Made by a program: the position numbers and the translations under genes. From Lysobacter sp. CFH 32150 (GTDB lineage Bacteria > Pseudomonadota > Gammaproteobacteria > Xanthomonadales > Xanthomonadaceae): 64,000 nucleotides of DNA. Below, one piece after another: positions 1 through 8,969 of the stretch; position 1 is the first letter of the stretch; the number at the start of each line of letters is the position of its first letter. Where the stretch lies: assembly GCF_022758295.1 (NCBI RefSeq), contig NZ_JALDWJ010000007.1, forward strand, positions 62,001 through 126,000. The letters are read 5' to 3'. The notes beneath the pieces were generated by a model. The model worked only from the letters and a program-made list of their open reading frames with translations, had not been told where the DNA came from and did no database searches.

Positions 1-1246
1 ACGCGCCGCGCCCCTGCTCCACCAAGGCCTGTCCTGCGGCAACCATGTCTTGTCGCAGCGAAGCATCGGCAAGCAATTGCTCCAGGGCATCGGCAACCGC
101 ATCGGCATCCGCGCCGATGCGCAACGCGCCTGCCTCGTCGAGCTTGCGCGCGATCTCGGCAAAATTATGCAGATGCGGACCAGTGACGATCGCGGTACCG
201 ACCGCCGCTGGTTCCAGCAAGTTGTGCCCGCCGATGTCCTGCAGGCTGCCGCCGACGAAGGCGACTTCGCTGCAAGCATAGAAGTTCATCAGTTCACCGA
301 GCGTATCGATCACGAACACGGCATCGCTCGCGCCAGCCCAACGCGTCAGTTTGCGCGTAGCCACCTGCCAACCGGCAGCGTGGGCATGATCAACCACGGC
401 ACGGAAACGTTCCGGATGCCGCGGCGCCCATAACAGCAGCAGATCGGGCCAGCGTCCACGCAAGCGTCGGTGGATCGCCACGACTGCAGCTTCCTCGCCT
501 TCGTGCGTACTGGCAGCAATCCATACCGGGCGCGCACCCGATTGCGAGTGGAATTTTTCCACGAACGTCGCCAGGCCTTCCGGCACGGCCATGTCGTATT
601 TCAGGTTGCCGGTTTCCAGCACTTGTTCCGCGCGCGCCCCCAGGCGAACGAAACGCCGCGCATCGGCGTGCGACTGCGCCGCCACGGTACGCACCGTGCG
701 CAACGCGCGCCCGATCAACGGCGCCAGCACGCGATAGCCGCGCAATGAACGCGCCGACAAGCGTGCGTTGATGATGTAACTAGGAATGCCGCGCTCGCGG
801 CAGCCGAACAACAGGTTCGGCCATAACTCGGTTTCCAGGATCAAGGCCGCACTCGGGCGGAAGTGTTCGATGAAACGCCCCACTGCGCCGGGCAGGTCAT
901 AGGGCAGGTAGACGTGCTCGACGGCGTCGCCCCACAACGCGCGCACCCGCGCCGAGCCGGTTGGCGTGATGGTGGTGACGAGCAGCCGCAGATCGGGGCG
1001 TTCGCGACGCAAGGCGTTGACCAGCGGCGCGGCGGCGTTGACTTCGCCGACGGACACCGCATGCAACCACAGCGATGCTGCCTGCGGCGGCGAACGATAG
1101 ACCGCGTAGCGCTCGTCCCAGCGCTGGAAGTACTCGCGCTGGCGGAAGCCGCGCCAGATCAGGTGATAGACCGTGATCGGCAGCAACAGGTACAGCGCGG
1201 CCGAGTAGAGGCCGCGCAGTATCTGTTCGATGGGGTCCGTCCGCAT
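1..1246 (-). CDS. waaA: 3-deoxy-D-manno-octulosonic acid (Kdo) transferase, C-terminus cut by window edge
   Basis: Transfers Kdo from CMP-Kdo to the lipid A precursor at the inner membrane, the first step of LPS core assembly (GT30 family). The protein starts MRTDPIEQILRGLYSAAL and has an N-terminal hydrophobic anchor (about residues 10-30) followed by the LWLHAVSVGEVNAA segment that carries the conserved glutamate of WaaA enzymes. The C-terminal half has the EPAAVGTAIVTGP nucleotide-sugar-binding region. About 415 codons lie inside the window, close to the usual 420-430, so only the last few residues are missing. The ATG at 1246 is the first in-frame start matching family N-termini. It is divergent from the LpxL-type acyltransferase gene (76 bp apart), so two LPS genes share one short control region. 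Family assignment is secure. Confidence 0.93.
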   Translation of the reverse strand, partial: MRTDPIEQILRGLYSAALYLLLPITVYHLIWRGFRQREYFQRWDERYAVYRSPPQAASLWLHAVSVGEVNAAAPLVNALRRERPDLRLLVTTITPTGSARVRALWGDAVEHVYLPYDLPGAVGRFIEHFRPSAALILETELWPNLLFGCRERGIPSYIINARLSARSLRGYRVLAPLIGRALRTVRTVAAQSHADARRFVRLGARAEQVLETGNLKYDMAVPEGLATFVEKFHSQSGARPVWIAASTHEGEEAAVVAIHRRLRGRWPDLLLLWAPRHPERFRAVVDHAHAAGWQVATRKLTRWAGASDAVFVIDTLGELMNFYACSEVAFVGGSLQDIGGHNLLEPAAVGTAIVTGPHLHNFAEIARKLDEAGALRIGADADAVADALEQLLADASLRQDMVAAGQALVEQGRGA

Positions 1247-1322
1247 CGCGGAAGAATACGGGAAGCCGCATCCGGGCCGATAGGAGCGGTGCCGATGAAG
1301 CAGCGCCAGTAGAATCGTACCC

Positions 1323-2246
1323 ATGAGCACAACGCCCGATGCCCTCGCCCGACCACCACTGGGCCCGCGCCATTGGCCGACCTGGCTGGGCATCGGCACC
1401 ATGGCCTTGCTGGCACGGCTGCCGTGGTCGCTGCAACGCATGCTCGGACGAGGGCTTGGCGCCTTGCTCAGACTTGCCATGAGCAAACGCCGCGCAATTG
1501 CTGCACGCAATCTCGAGCTGTGTTTCCCCGAACTCGATGCCAGCGCACGCACGGCCTTGCTTCACGAGCATTTCGCCGCACTCGGCATCGGCCTGTTCGA
1601 ATTCGGACGCGCGTGGTGGGGTTCGATCGCGCCGTTGCGCGATGGGTTGAACATCGAAGGCCTGGAGCACATGCAGGCCGCGCGCGCGAATGGTCGCGGC
1701 GTGATCGTGGTGTCCGGCCATTTCACCACGCTGGAAGTGTGCGGGCGTCTGCTCTGCGACCACGTGCCCTTGGCCGGCATGTATCGCCCGCACGCCGAGC
1801 CGGCGATGGAATGGGCCGTGAAGCGCGGCCGCCTGCGTTACGCCGCGGCGATGTTCAGCAAGCAGGAGCTGCGCCCGGCGGTGAAACACCTCAAGCAAGG
1901 CGGCCTGCTGTGGTACGCGCCCGACCAGGATCCGAGCCGCGGCGACAGCGTCTACGTGCCGTTCTTCGGCCGGCCTGCGCACAGCCTCACCTCCACGCAT
2001 CAACTCGCACGCCTGTCAGGCGCGGCCGTGGTGGCGTTCCAGCACCTGCGCCGCGACGACGGCGGCTACACCCTGCGGCTGATGCCGGCGTTCGAGGATT
2101 TTCCATCGCGCGATGCAACCGTCGACACCGCGCGAGTGATGTCCGCGATCGAAACCATGGCGCGCACTGCGCCTGCGCAATATCTGTGGATCCACCGCCG
2201 CTTCAAGCGCCAGCCTGACGGCGGCTCGCCTTACGAGGGTGTGTGA
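1323..2246 (+). CDS. lpxL: LpxL/HtrB-type lipid A acyltransferase
   Basis: Predicted inner-membrane acyltransferase that adds a secondary acyl chain to Kdo2-lipid IVA, the step after WaaA, whose gene is divergent next door. The 307 residues match the family length. There is a hydrophobic N-terminal segment (about 20-35) and the catalytic HX4D/E motif as H133-FTTL-E138. The YRP and WYAPDQD segments typical of LpxL/LpxM proteins follow, with QYLWIHRRFK near the end. I cannot decide between LpxL, LpxM and LpxP subtypes from sequence alone. No Shine-Dalgarno sequence precedes the ATG; a TAGAAT hexamer (1310-1315) ends seven bases before the start, which would suit a leaderless or nearly leaderless mRNA. 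A REP hairpin follows the stop codon. Confidence 0.88.
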   Translation: MSTTPDALARPPLGPRHWPTWLGIGTMALLARLPWSLQRMLGRGLGALLRLAMSKRRAIAARNLELCFPELDASARTALLHEHFAALGIGLFEFGRAWWGSIAPLRDGLNIEGLEHMQAARANGRGVIVVSGHFTTLEVCGRLLCDHVPLAGMYRPHAEPAMEWAVKRGRLRYAAAMFSKQELRPAVKHLKQGGLLWYAPDQDPSRGDSVYVPFFGRPAHSLTSTHQLARLSGAAVVAFQHLRRDDGGYTLRLMPAFEDFPSRDATVDTARVMSAIETMARTAPAQYLWIHRRFKRQPDGGSPYEGV

Positions 2247-2256
2247 GTGAGTGGGA

Positions 2257-2315
2257 GTGGGAGCGACGTAAATTGCGATGCCGGCAGCAAGAATCGCGAC
2301 TTACGTCGCTCCCAC
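2257..2315. repeat. REP-like palindromic element, copy 1
   Basis: Imperfect inverted repeat with arms reading GTGGGAGCGACGTAAATTGCGA and its near complement around an 11-16 base loop. It lies between two convergent genes. The same arms occur at 21866-21931 and 43076-43132. Elements with this GGGAGCGACGTnAGTCGCGA core are typical intergenic REPs of Xanthomonad-like genomes, usually mobilised by a chromosomal RAYT transposase, none of which is in this window. It may also act as a transcript-end hairpin for both flanking genes. Confidence 0.85.
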
Positions 2316-2322
2316 GAGAGCC

Positions 2323-3081
2323 TCAATCCTCTCGCCCACGTTGCGCTTCCAGCAACTTGGCATACTTGAGGAAGGCATAGAACGCCTGCGTCTTCGCCGC
2401 GAAGAATCCAGCCCAGCCGTTGAGGAAATAACGCTTGCCGAAGTAGAGCTTGGCGAAGGCGAACGACGGGTACAGCAGCAGGCGCAAACCGAGCATTGCA
2501 GGACGCTTGCTGCGTTTTTGCTCGACCAGCCCGCTGGAATAACGATTGATCTTGTCGACGCGATCGGCCAGCCGCGGTTCGCCGTAATGCCGGAACGGCG
2601 CATCCAGGTCGATGGCCGTGCCCTCCACTTCCGGTGCCGCATGCACTGGTACTGCGTTCATGCGTCCGCGCGATTTGCGGAACAAGCGCAATTGCCAGTT
2701 CGGTCGTGTCGCTGGATGCGGCCAGCGCCAGAACAGCCATTCCTGGCGTGGCAGGCGATAACCATCGGCGCGTGGTGCCGCGAGTTCGCGTTCGATCGCG
2801 GCGCGCCCAGCCTCGGTGAGGTGCTCGTCGGCATCCAGCAACAGGATCCAGTCGTGGCTGGCGCGGTCGATCGCGCTTTGCTTCTGCGGGCCATAACCCT
2901 GGAACGGCTGCACCGCGACGCGCGCGTCGTATCGCGCAGCGATCTCGCGCGTGGTGTCTGTAGAGTCGGAATCCAGGACCACCAGCTCGTCGCAGAACGA
3001 CAGGCTGGCGAGGCAAGCCTCCAGCGTCGCTGCGTTGTTGAACGTGGTCACCACGCCCGACAGCGGCGCGCGCGCGCTCAT
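2323..3081 (-). CDS. family 2 glycosyltransferase, WaaE/KdtX-like
   Basis: Predicted cytoplasmic GT-A glycosyltransferase acting on the LPS inner core. The 252-residue protein opens with SGVVTTFNNAATLEACLASL (nucleotide-sugar fold), has the acidic LDSDSTD and the metal-binding LLLDADEH motif (about residues 90-97), then a WRWPHPATRPNWQLRLF region and a basic, hydrophobic C-terminus (LLLYPSFAFAKLYF) likely to touch the membrane. This matches the WaaE/KdtX group of LPS core glucosyl- or heptosyl-modifying enzymes, but the sugar donor cannot be read from sequence. It is the last gene of a minus-strand run zf-CHCC, glycosyltransferase, ligase-like, GT2, and begins 14 bases after the ligase-like stop codon. 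Confidence 0.85.
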   Translation of the reverse strand: MSARAPLSGVVTTFNNAATLEACLASLSFCDELVVLDSDSTDTTREIAARYDARVAVQPFQGYGPQKQSAIDRASHDWILLLDADEHLTEAGRAAIERELAAPRADGYRLPRQEWLFWRWPHPATRPNWQLRLFRKSRGRMNAVPVHAAPEVEGTAIDLDAPFRHYGEPRLADRVDKINRYSSGLVEQKRSKRPAMLGLRLLLYPSFAFAKLYFGKRYFLNGWAGFFAAKTQAFYAFLKYAKLLEAQRGRED

Positions 3082-3094
3082 TTCTGCAGCCGCC

Positions 3095-4384
3095 TCATTG
3101 CGGCTGACGCGCCAGCAGGCTGCCGGCGTACAGCGCCGCGAGCAGCAAGGTCAGCCCGCCCCAGAACGTGGAATAGAACGCGAGGTGGGTGTTGAACGGG
3201 AAGACCGTCACCGCCAGCGCCAGCATCGCCGGGCGCGCGCGTTCGCGCGCGTCCACCGTCGCGTAACGCCACGCGCGCCAGGCCAGCGCCGCACCGGCCA
3301 ACCACAGCAACAGGCCGAAGGCGCCGGTTTCGCTCAACACTTCCAGCAGCAGTTGATGCGCATGCAATGCCGGACCCGTACCCCAGGCCGCAATCTCGCC
3401 CGCCTGCTGATCGCACGCAGGGAACGCCTCGCGGAATCCGCGCGCGCCGACGCCGTTGACCGGATGTTCGCGGAACATGCACCACGCCGCCGACCAGATC
3501 CGGCTACGTCCCGATAGCGCATTGTCGACGCCGGCCTGTCCGGCCGTCAGGACATGGGTCGTGCGCTCGATGCGCTCGCGCACCTGCGGTGAAGCCACGC
3601 TCAATACCGCGAGCGCGATCGCACCGAACGCGAATACCGCCAGCAGTTTCTTCCAGCCCAGCAGGCGCCACCCGGACCACAGCAACACCAATGCATAGGT
3701 GATCCACGACGCACGCGTCCCGGCGAGCAGGATCACGCTACCGATCGCCGCGGCGGCCACGCACCAGCCGAGAACGCCATAACGCTTGCCGACCGCATAC
3801 AGTGCGAACGGTGACAGGCTCGCGATCACCTGGCCCAGCTTGAGGTTGCACGGCCCAAGCACACCGCTGAGGCGATCGGCACTGGCGGCCGCTTCCGCAC
3901 TGCACATGCCATGGCCGCTGATCGCGTGCTTGATCGTATCGATGCCGAAGAACAGCGGGCTGGTGCCGGTGACCGCCTGCAGCAGCGCGTCGATGGTCCA
4001 GACCGCGAGGATGATCGCGAGCCCACCGAACGTGATGCGACGACCGCGTTCGTCGGCAACCGCCATCGCGGCCAGCCACAGGAACGGCAGATAACGCAGG
4101 TCGACCGCTGCTTCACGCAATGCGCGCCCGCGATCGACCGCATCCAGCGCGGACACTGCCTCCGGCAACCAGTAGGCGAAGAACAACACGCTGGTCAATG
4201 CCCAGGCCGGGGCGCTCAACAAAGCGGCGCCGCCGCGGAAGCGCGCCAGCAGCAGCTTGATGATCGCCACGAAAGCGCCCAGCACCATCACCGCTTCGGC
4301 GTAGCCAGGTGCTGGCCACAGCGCGACGAAGGCCAGTACCCAGGCCGGCGCCCATCGCCAACCTGGCGTGGAATCAATGTTCAT
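3095..4384 (-). CDS. O-antigen ligase / polymerase-like membrane protein (Wzy_C/WaaL)
   Basis: Polytopic inner-membrane protein of 429 residues with roughly 10-12 hydrophobic segments and a large periplasmic loop (around SGRSRIWSAAWCMFREHPVNG, then HAHQLLLEVLSETG), the arrangement and motifs of the Wzy_C domain found in WaaL O-antigen ligases and Wzy polymerases. It presumably joins or polymerises glycans on the LPS core, given its LPS-gene neighbours. The ATG at 4384 (MNIDSTPGWRWAP) was chosen because upstream in-frame residues are cysteine- and arginine-rich shadow sequence from the preceding gene. The start overlaps the upstream glycosyltransferase stop by 11 bases, implying translational coupling. 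Ligase and polymerase functions cannot be separated by sequence. Confidence 0.82.
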   Translation of the reverse strand: MNIDSTPGWRWAPAWVLAFVALWPAPGYAEAVMVLGAFVAIIKLLLARFRGGAALLSAPAWALTSVLFFAYWLPEAVSALDAVDRGRALREAAVDLRYLPFLWLAAMAVADERGRRITFGGLAIILAVWTIDALLQAVTGTSPLFFGIDTIKHAISGHGMCSAEAAASADRLSGVLGPCNLKLGQVIASLSPFALYAVGKRYGVLGWCVAAAAIGSVILLAGTRASWITYALVLLWSGWRLLGWKKLLAVFAFGAIALAVLSVASPQVRERIERTTHVLTAGQAGVDNALSGRSRIWSAAWCMFREHPVNGVGARGFREAFPACDQQAGEIAAWGTGPALHAHQLLLEVLSETGAFGLLLWLAGAALAWRAWRYATVDARERARPAMLALAVTVFPFNTHLAFYSTFWGGLTLLLAALYAGSLLARQPQ

Positions 4385-5495
4385 CGAAGAGTTCTGCATA
4401 GACCGCGAGCGTCGACTCCTGCATGGCACGCAAGGTGTGCGGCATCGTAACTGGTGGCGCAGGCGGCTGCGCGAGCAGCCGGCGCGCGATGTGCACCAGC
4501 GCCGCGATATCGAACGGCACCACCGCGCCCTGCGGCTGCAATTCGCGCAGCAGTTCGCCGACACCACCATGCGCCCAGCCCAACACCGGACGACCGACTG
4601 CCAGCGCTTCCAGCACGGTGCGTCCGAAAGCCTCGGGTTTGCGCGACAGCTGCAACACCAGGTCGGCGGCGGCGTAGGCGGTGGCGATCTCAGCGGTGGG
4701 CGGTGTCAATGCAATCGCATCGGCGATGCCGAGACGCGACGCCTCGGCTTCGAGTTCGGCGAGATATCCCTCGCGACCGGCCGCACGCGCGCCAGGCAGC
4801 CATAACCGCGCATCGCGCCCGTCGCCGCGCAAGGCCGCCACCACGGCCAACGCATCGGCATGCCCCTTGAGGCGCGTGCCACGGCCGGGCAACAGCAACA
4901 ACGGCCCATCGCCACCGAGCTGCGGATGCAAGGCGGCCACGCGTGCCCGCGCTGCGCGATCGGGCGACGGAGCTTGCGGGAAGGCAGCGGGATCGATCCC
5001 GCGCGGAATCACCCGCAACTTGTTCGCATCTGTCTGCGGGTAATGCCGCAGCACGTAATCGCGCACGGTATTCGATACGCAGATCACGCGTTCGCCGCGC
5101 GTCATGATCGCGCTGTAGCGCGATGGCGAGTTCAAGCCATGCACCGTGGTGGCGAAACGCGGACGCTGTGCTCCTGACATCCCGCGCAATGCCCACCAGG
5201 ACAGCCATGCCGGCAGGCGCGAACGGGCATGCACGATGTCGACGCGTCGTTCGGCGAACAGGCGCCGCAACGCGCGCACATGCCGCAACGTCCACAGCGA
5301 CTTGCGGCCGATCTCCAGCGTGACGTGTTCGGCACCCGTCGCGGCCAGCTGCGGCACCAGACGGCCCCCGGCGGATACCACGATCGCGCGATGCCCGGCA
5401 CGCACCAAGGCCTCGGTAATTTCCAGTGTCGAACGTTCGACCCCGCCCGATTCCAGCGCAGGCAGCAGTTGCACGACGGTGAGTGGACGGCTCAT
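4374..5495 (-). CDS. family 4 glycosyltransferase (GT-B)
   Basis: Predicted GT-B glycosyltransferase of 373 residues. The N-terminal domain carries LLPALESGGVERSTLEI, a hallmark acceptor-binding loop of the group (GGVE/ER). The C-terminal domain carries the LLLLPGRGTRLKGH strand and the KPEAFGRTVLEALAVGRPV segment, the EX7E nucleotide-sugar motif. Sugar and acceptor are unknown; position among LPS genes suggests core or surface-glycan assembly. I chose the ATG at 5495 (MSRPLTVVQLLPAL); an in-frame TTG at 5537 would extend the protein by 14 residues and overlap the upstream gene. Confidence 0.85.
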   Translation of the reverse strand: MSRPLTVVQLLPALESGGVERSTLEITEALVRAGHRAIVVSAGGRLVPQLAATGAEHVTLEIGRKSLWTLRHVRALRRLFAERRVDIVHARSRLPAWLSWWALRGMSGAQRPRFATTVHGLNSPSRYSAIMTRGERVICVSNTVRDYVLRHYPQTDANKLRVIPRGIDPAAFPQAPSPDRAARARVAALHPQLGGDGPLLLLPGRGTRLKGHADALAVVAALRGDGRDARLWLPGARAAGREGYLAELEAEASRLGIADAIALTPPTAEIATAYAAADLVLQLSRKPEAFGRTVLEALAVGRPVLGWAHGGVGELLRELQPQGAVVPFDIAALVHIARRLLAQPPAPPVTMPHTLRAMQESTLAVYAELFDEH

Positions 5496-5529
5496 AGCGC
5501 TGGTTTGACGCCGCGCATGGCCGCTGACT

Positions 5530-5736
5530 TCAGTCAATCAGGACGTAATGCGCGCCGCAGTACGGGCACTGGCTTTCGCCGCCCTCGGCCTCGATCGCCA
5601 GGTAGACGCGCGGATGCGAATTCCACAGCGCCATCGACGGCAGCGGGCAGCTCAGTGGCAGGTCGGCGCGACGGACTTCGTAGCGCTTCTGCGCGTTGGC
5701 GGGCGCGGTGGCGGTGGGATGGGTGGATTCGGCCAT
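5530..5736 (-). CDS. zf-CHCC zinc-finger protein (PF10276 type)
   Basis: Small 68-residue protein whose C-terminal half reads SCPLPSMALWNSHPRVYLAI then CPYCGAHYVL, matching the zf-CHCC domain (C..H..C..C) also present in the mitochondrial complex I subunit NDUFS6. A zinc-binding role is inferred from the four ligands; the bacterial function is not established. Conserved as a short stand-alone gene in proteobacteria. It lies 34 bases upstream of the glycosyltransferase start on the same strand, but nothing else links it to LPS synthesis. Confidence 0.85.
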   Translation of the reverse strand: MAESTHPTATAPANAQKRYEVRRADLPLSCPLPSMALWNSHPRVYLAIEAEGGESQCPYCGAHYVLID

Positions 5737-5808
5737 GACGCGGAAGTTTCCTGGGCGAGGCTGGGTTCGACGCTAAGCGCAGTTTACCAGCCGCGGACAC
5801 AGGACCGC

Positions 5809-6516
5809 TCAGGCCGGCAGGTCGAACAGCAGTACGTCGGCCGTGCCGTTGCCGCGACCTTCGATGCGCAGTGCCCCCTCGTCCGCGAAGCCGAGCGCAT
5901 CACCGGCTGACAGCAACCGGCCGTCGACCCCAACATCACCCTGCGCCACATGCAGCCAGTACCGGCGGGCCGGGTCGAGCGTCGCTTCGACCCGCTCCCC
6001 ATCGGCGAGCAACACGCCGCGCAACGAGGCCTGCTGACGGATCGCCAACGAATCCCCGGCGCCATCCGGCGACACCAGCGTCGCCCAGCGCCCACGCCGC
6101 AGCGCTGGGTCGAATGCGCGTTGTGCATACGCCGGCTGCGCGTTGAGCCGGTCTGGCTGGATCCAGATCTGCAGGAAATGCACCGGCTCACTGTCGGAAG
6201 CGTTGTACTCGCTGTGCTCGATGCCGTGGCCGGCGCTCATCCACTGCAATTCGCCAGGGCGCAGCACGCCTCCGCCCCCGGCGTCGTCGCGATGCGCCAG
6301 TGCGCCGGACAACACGTAGCTGAGGATTTCCATGTTGGCGTGGCGATGCGGCGGGAAGCCTGCACCCGGCGCAACCCGGTCCTCATTGATCACCCGCAGC
6401 GCGCCGAAGCCCATCCACTGCGGGTCGTAGTGATGGCCGAACGAGAACGTGTGCCGGCTGTCGAGCCAGCCGGCTTCCACGTGTCCACGCGTGGCGGAGC
6501 GGCGTTCGACGATCAC
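5809..6516 (-). CDS. pirin family protein (bicupin)
   Basis: 235-residue bicupin of the pirin/YhhW type. The N-terminal cupin has DSRHTFSFGHHYDP, then GAGFPPHRHANMEILSYVLSG, which contains the metal-binding histidine pair and glutamate (H-x-H...E), and the matching HGIEHSEYN histidine. Some members show quercetin 2,3-dioxygenase activity in vitro; the physiological substrate here is unknown. The start is a GTG at 6516 with GGAG seven bases upstream. It follows the YceI gene by 18 bases, so the two are probably co-transcribed. Confidence 0.88.
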   Translation of the reverse strand: MIVERRSATRGHVEAGWLDSRHTFSFGHHYDPQWMGFGALRVINEDRVAPGAGFPPHRHANMEILSYVLSGALAHRDDAGGGGVLRPGELQWMSAGHGIEHSEYNASDSEPVHFLQIWIQPDRLNAQPAYAQRAFDPALRRGRWATLVSPDGAGDSLAIRQQASLRGVLLADGERVEATLDPARRYWLHVAQGDVGVDGRLLSAGDALGFADEGALRIEGRGNGTADVLLFDLPA

Positions 6517-6534
6517 GGGACGGGCTCCGACGAA

Positions 6535-7155
6535 TTACTTCTTGTCCGCCGGCTGCGTGCCTTCTGGCTGCTTGCTTTCCGGCTTCGGCACCATGGTCTC
6601 GGTAGTGATTTCGATCGCGATCTCGTCGCTGACGTTCGGCACGAACTTGGCGACACCGAAGTCGCTGCGCTTGATCGTGAGCTTCGCATCGAAGCCGGCC
6701 GCAGCGCGCTTGGCGATCGGGTGGTCGCCGACGCGGTTGATGGTCACGTCCAGCACGACCGGCTTGGTCACGCCGTGGATGGTGAGATCGCCGTTGACCT
6801 TGAGTTGGTCCTCGTCGACGCGTTCGACCTTGGTGCTCTTGAAGGTCGCGGTCGGGAATTTTTCCTCGTCGAAGAAATCAGCGCTGCGCAGGTGCTCGTC
6901 GAGATCGTCGACGCCGGTATCGATGCTGGAGATCGGAATGGTCACTTCGACCGAAGACTGGGTCGGATCGGCCGGATCGAACAGGAACGTGCCTTCGACC
7001 TTGTCGAAGCGGCCGGTGATGTGGCTGAAACCAAAATGATTCCAGCTGAATTCGACCTGGGTGTGGTTGGGATCGATCCGGTACGGCACCGACTTGGCGG
7101 CGACGGAGAAGGTGGCAGCGGCGATCGCGGCGGCGAGGATGAAGCGCTTGAACAT
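6535..7155 (-). CDS. YceI family periplasmic protein
   Basis: 206-residue secreted protein. Residues 1-20 (MFKRFILAAAIAAATFSVAA) form a signal peptide with an AxA-like end. The mature part opens with PYRIDPNHTQVEFSWNHFGF and includes IDTGVDDLDEHLRSADFFD and GDLTIHGVTKPV, all YceI signatures. The family folds as a lipocalin-like barrel that binds isoprenoid lipids such as octaprenyl compounds; the ligand here is not known. The C-terminal tail (KPESKQPEGTQPADKK) is charged and disordered. The start at 7155 is chosen for the signal peptide. Part of a likely transcript with the downstream pirin gene. Confidence 0.9.
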   Translation of the reverse strand: MFKRFILAAAIAAATFSVAAKSVPYRIDPNHTQVEFSWNHFGFSHITGRFDKVEGTFLFDPADPTQSSVEVTIPISSIDTGVDDLDEHLRSADFFDEEKFPTATFKSTKVERVDEDQLKVNGDLTIHGVTKPVVLDVTINRVGDHPIAKRAAAGFDAKLTIKRSDFGVAKFVPNVSDEIAIEITTETMVPKPESKQPEGTQPADKK

Positions 7156-7223
7156 GATGGGTGTCCTATCGTGGGGGCCGCAGCGCGGCACTGATCAGTT
7201 ACGGGGCAAAGTACGGCAAGGAT

Positions 7224-7829
7224 TCACTCGACCCGGCATGCCTCGTCGAACGAGAGCCGCGGCGAACGCTGGAAGATGGTCGAGCGATCGCCATGGCCGA
7301 GGTTGACGAGGAAGTTGGAACGCCACGTGGTGCCGGCGAAGAACGCCGCATCGAGCTTGGCGTTGTCGAAACCCGACATCGGCCCGCAGTCGAGGCCCAG
7401 CGAGCGTGCAGCCAGCAGCAGGTACGCGCCCTGCAGGCTGCCGTTGCGCAGCGCGATGGTCGTCAGCGCCGCCTCGGGCTTGGTGTCGAACCACGATTTC
7501 GCATCGGTATGGGGGAACAGCACCGGCGACTTCTCGTAGAAGGCGATGTCGTAGGCGACGATCACCGTCACCGGCGCGGCCATGGTCTTCTTGTAGTTGC
7601 CCTCGTCCAGCGTCGGACCGAGCTTGGCCTTGGCTTCCGCCGAACGCACGAACACGAAGCGCGCCGGACAGGTGTTGGCCGTGGTGGGGCCCCACTTCAG
7701 CAGATCGTAAAGCTGGTGCAGGGTGTCCTCGCTAACCTCGCCCGTGAACCAGTTGTAGGTGCGGGCCTGGCGAAAAAGCTGATCAAGGGCCAATTGGTCG
7801 AGCGAAGCGGCGGGCAGTGTGTCGGTCAT
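7224..7829 (-). CDS. RutE/HadB-like nitroreductase, putative malonic semialdehyde reductase
   Basis: 201-residue flavin-dependent nitroreductase-fold enzyme. It contains the [40 protein letters not shown]-terminal region in pieces typical of RutE, the FMN-phosphate contacts, and the [11 protein letters not shown] segment before the C-terminal arm. Family members reduce malonic semialdehyde in uracil breakdown or act as quinone and nitro reductases; no rut operon is nearby, so the substrate remains open. Start ATG 7829 ([19 protein letters not shown]) agrees with RutE N-termini. A 109-base gap separates it from the divergent ELM1-family gene. Confidence 0.85.
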   Translation of the reverse strand: MTDTLPAASLDQLALDQLFRQARTYNWFTGEVSEDTLHQLYDLLKWGPTTANTCPARFVFVRSAEAKAKLGPTLDEGNYKKTMAAPVTVIVAYDIAFYEKSPVLFPHTDAKSWFDTKPEAALTTIALRNGSLQGAYLLLAARSLGLDCGPMSGFDNAKLDAAFFAGTTWRSNFLVNLGHGDRSTIFQRSPRLSFDEACRVE

Positions 7830-7938
7830 CGTGGTTCCAGCACATGGGGCCGCAGGAACGGATTGCGGCGAAGGCGCGCAGTGTAGAGTGTGGCGCGTCA
7901 AAAGCAGGCTACAGGCCCGGAACGGATTGACTGCATCG

Positions 7939-8925
7939 ATGGAACGAACCGCGCACACGGCCACCGCTTCCCCTGATGCCTGGACGTTGAGCGACGGCCA
8001 CGCCGGCAACGTCCGCCAGGCCACGGCGCTGGCCGTCGCACTGGGCTACACCGCTGCGCAAGACTGGTCACTGCGGCCGCGCGCGCCCTGGCGCTGGACT
8101 GCGCCACGCAAGCTGTGGGGCTGTACCTATGCATTCGGCCGCGACTTCGCAGCCGCCCTGCACGCGCCTCCTGCACTGGCGATAGGCTGCGGCCGCCAGG
8201 CCGCCCTGGCGACACGGCTGTTGCGCGAACGCGGCAGCCGGGCGGTGCAGATCCTCGACCCACGCCTCGATCCCAAACACTGGGACCTGATCATCGCGCC
8301 GGAGCACGACGACCTGCGCGGCGACAACGTCATCACTTTGCTCGGCAGCCTGCATCCGGTCGACGACGCCTGGCTGGCGCAGGCGCGCGAAGATTTCTCA
8401 GTGCTTTCACCGCTCCCGCAGCCACGCACCGCGCTGCTGCTGGGTGGGCCCAGCAAGCACGTCGATCTTGATGCGACGACGTTCGCCAAGCAGCTGGCGC
8501 GACTCGAGGCCGCGCTGCTGCGCGAAGGCGGTAGCCTGATGCTGACCACCTCGCGTCGCACGCCCGTCGCCTGGCGCGAACAGGTGCGGCAACGCTTCGC
8601 AACCGTGCCGGGTGTGCGCTGGTTCGGCGCAAACGGAAACACGACCGACGACGACAACCCCTACCCCGGCATGCTCGCCTGGGCCGACCGCATCGTCTGC
8701 ACCCCGGATTCGGTCAACATGCTCAGCGAAGCCTGCGCCACGCACGCACCGGTGTATGTGCTCGATCCGACGCGCACCCGCGGCCGCCTGCGCAGTTTCA
8801 ACGACAGCCTGCTCGCACTTGGGCGCACGCGGGCGCTCGACGATACGTTGGCGTCGTTCGCAGTGGAACCGCTGCGCGAGACGGCGCGGGTGGCGGCGGA
8901 AGTGCGGGCTCGGTTGGGGCTTTGA
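7939..8925 (+). CDS. ELM1 family protein (DUF1022), putative GT-B glycosyltransferase
   Basis: 328-residue cytoplasmic protein. The N-terminus has [22 protein letters not shown] and the middle [19 protein letters not shown], followed by [10 protein letters not shown] and the late [23 protein letters not shown]; these are signature blocks of the bacterial relatives of plant ELM1 (mitochondrial fission ELM1 family). The fold is predicted to be GT-B-like and the genes are often near LPS or lipid A genes, as here, so a role in surface glycolipid assembly is a reasonable guess but not demonstrated. Start ATG 7939 ([15 protein letters not shown]) fits family N-termini. Confidence 0.82.
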   Translation: MERTAHTATASPDAWTLSDGHAGNVRQATALAVALGYTAAQDWSLRPRAPWRWTAPRKLWGCTYAFGRDFAAALHAPPALAIGCGRQAALATRLLRERGSRAVQILDPRLDPKHWDLIIAPEHDDLRGDNVITLLGSLHPVDDAWLAQAREDFSVLSPLPQPRTALLLGGPSKHVDLDATTFAKQLARLEAALLREGGSLMLTTSRRTPVAWREQVRQRFATVPGVRWFGANGNTTDDDNPYPGMLAWADRIVCTPDSVNMLSEACATHAPVYVLDPTRTRGRLRSFNDSLLALGRTRALDDTLASFAVEPLRETARVAAEVRARLGL

Positions 8926-8969
8926 TCAACGCGCCAACGACTTCACAGGACACCACTGATGCGGTGTAG

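Noticed and set aside
897..2003. A 368-codon minus-strand open frame spanning waaA and the acyltransferase gene
   Set aside because: Both real genes cover it with strong family matches; it is Arg/His-rich shadow sequence.
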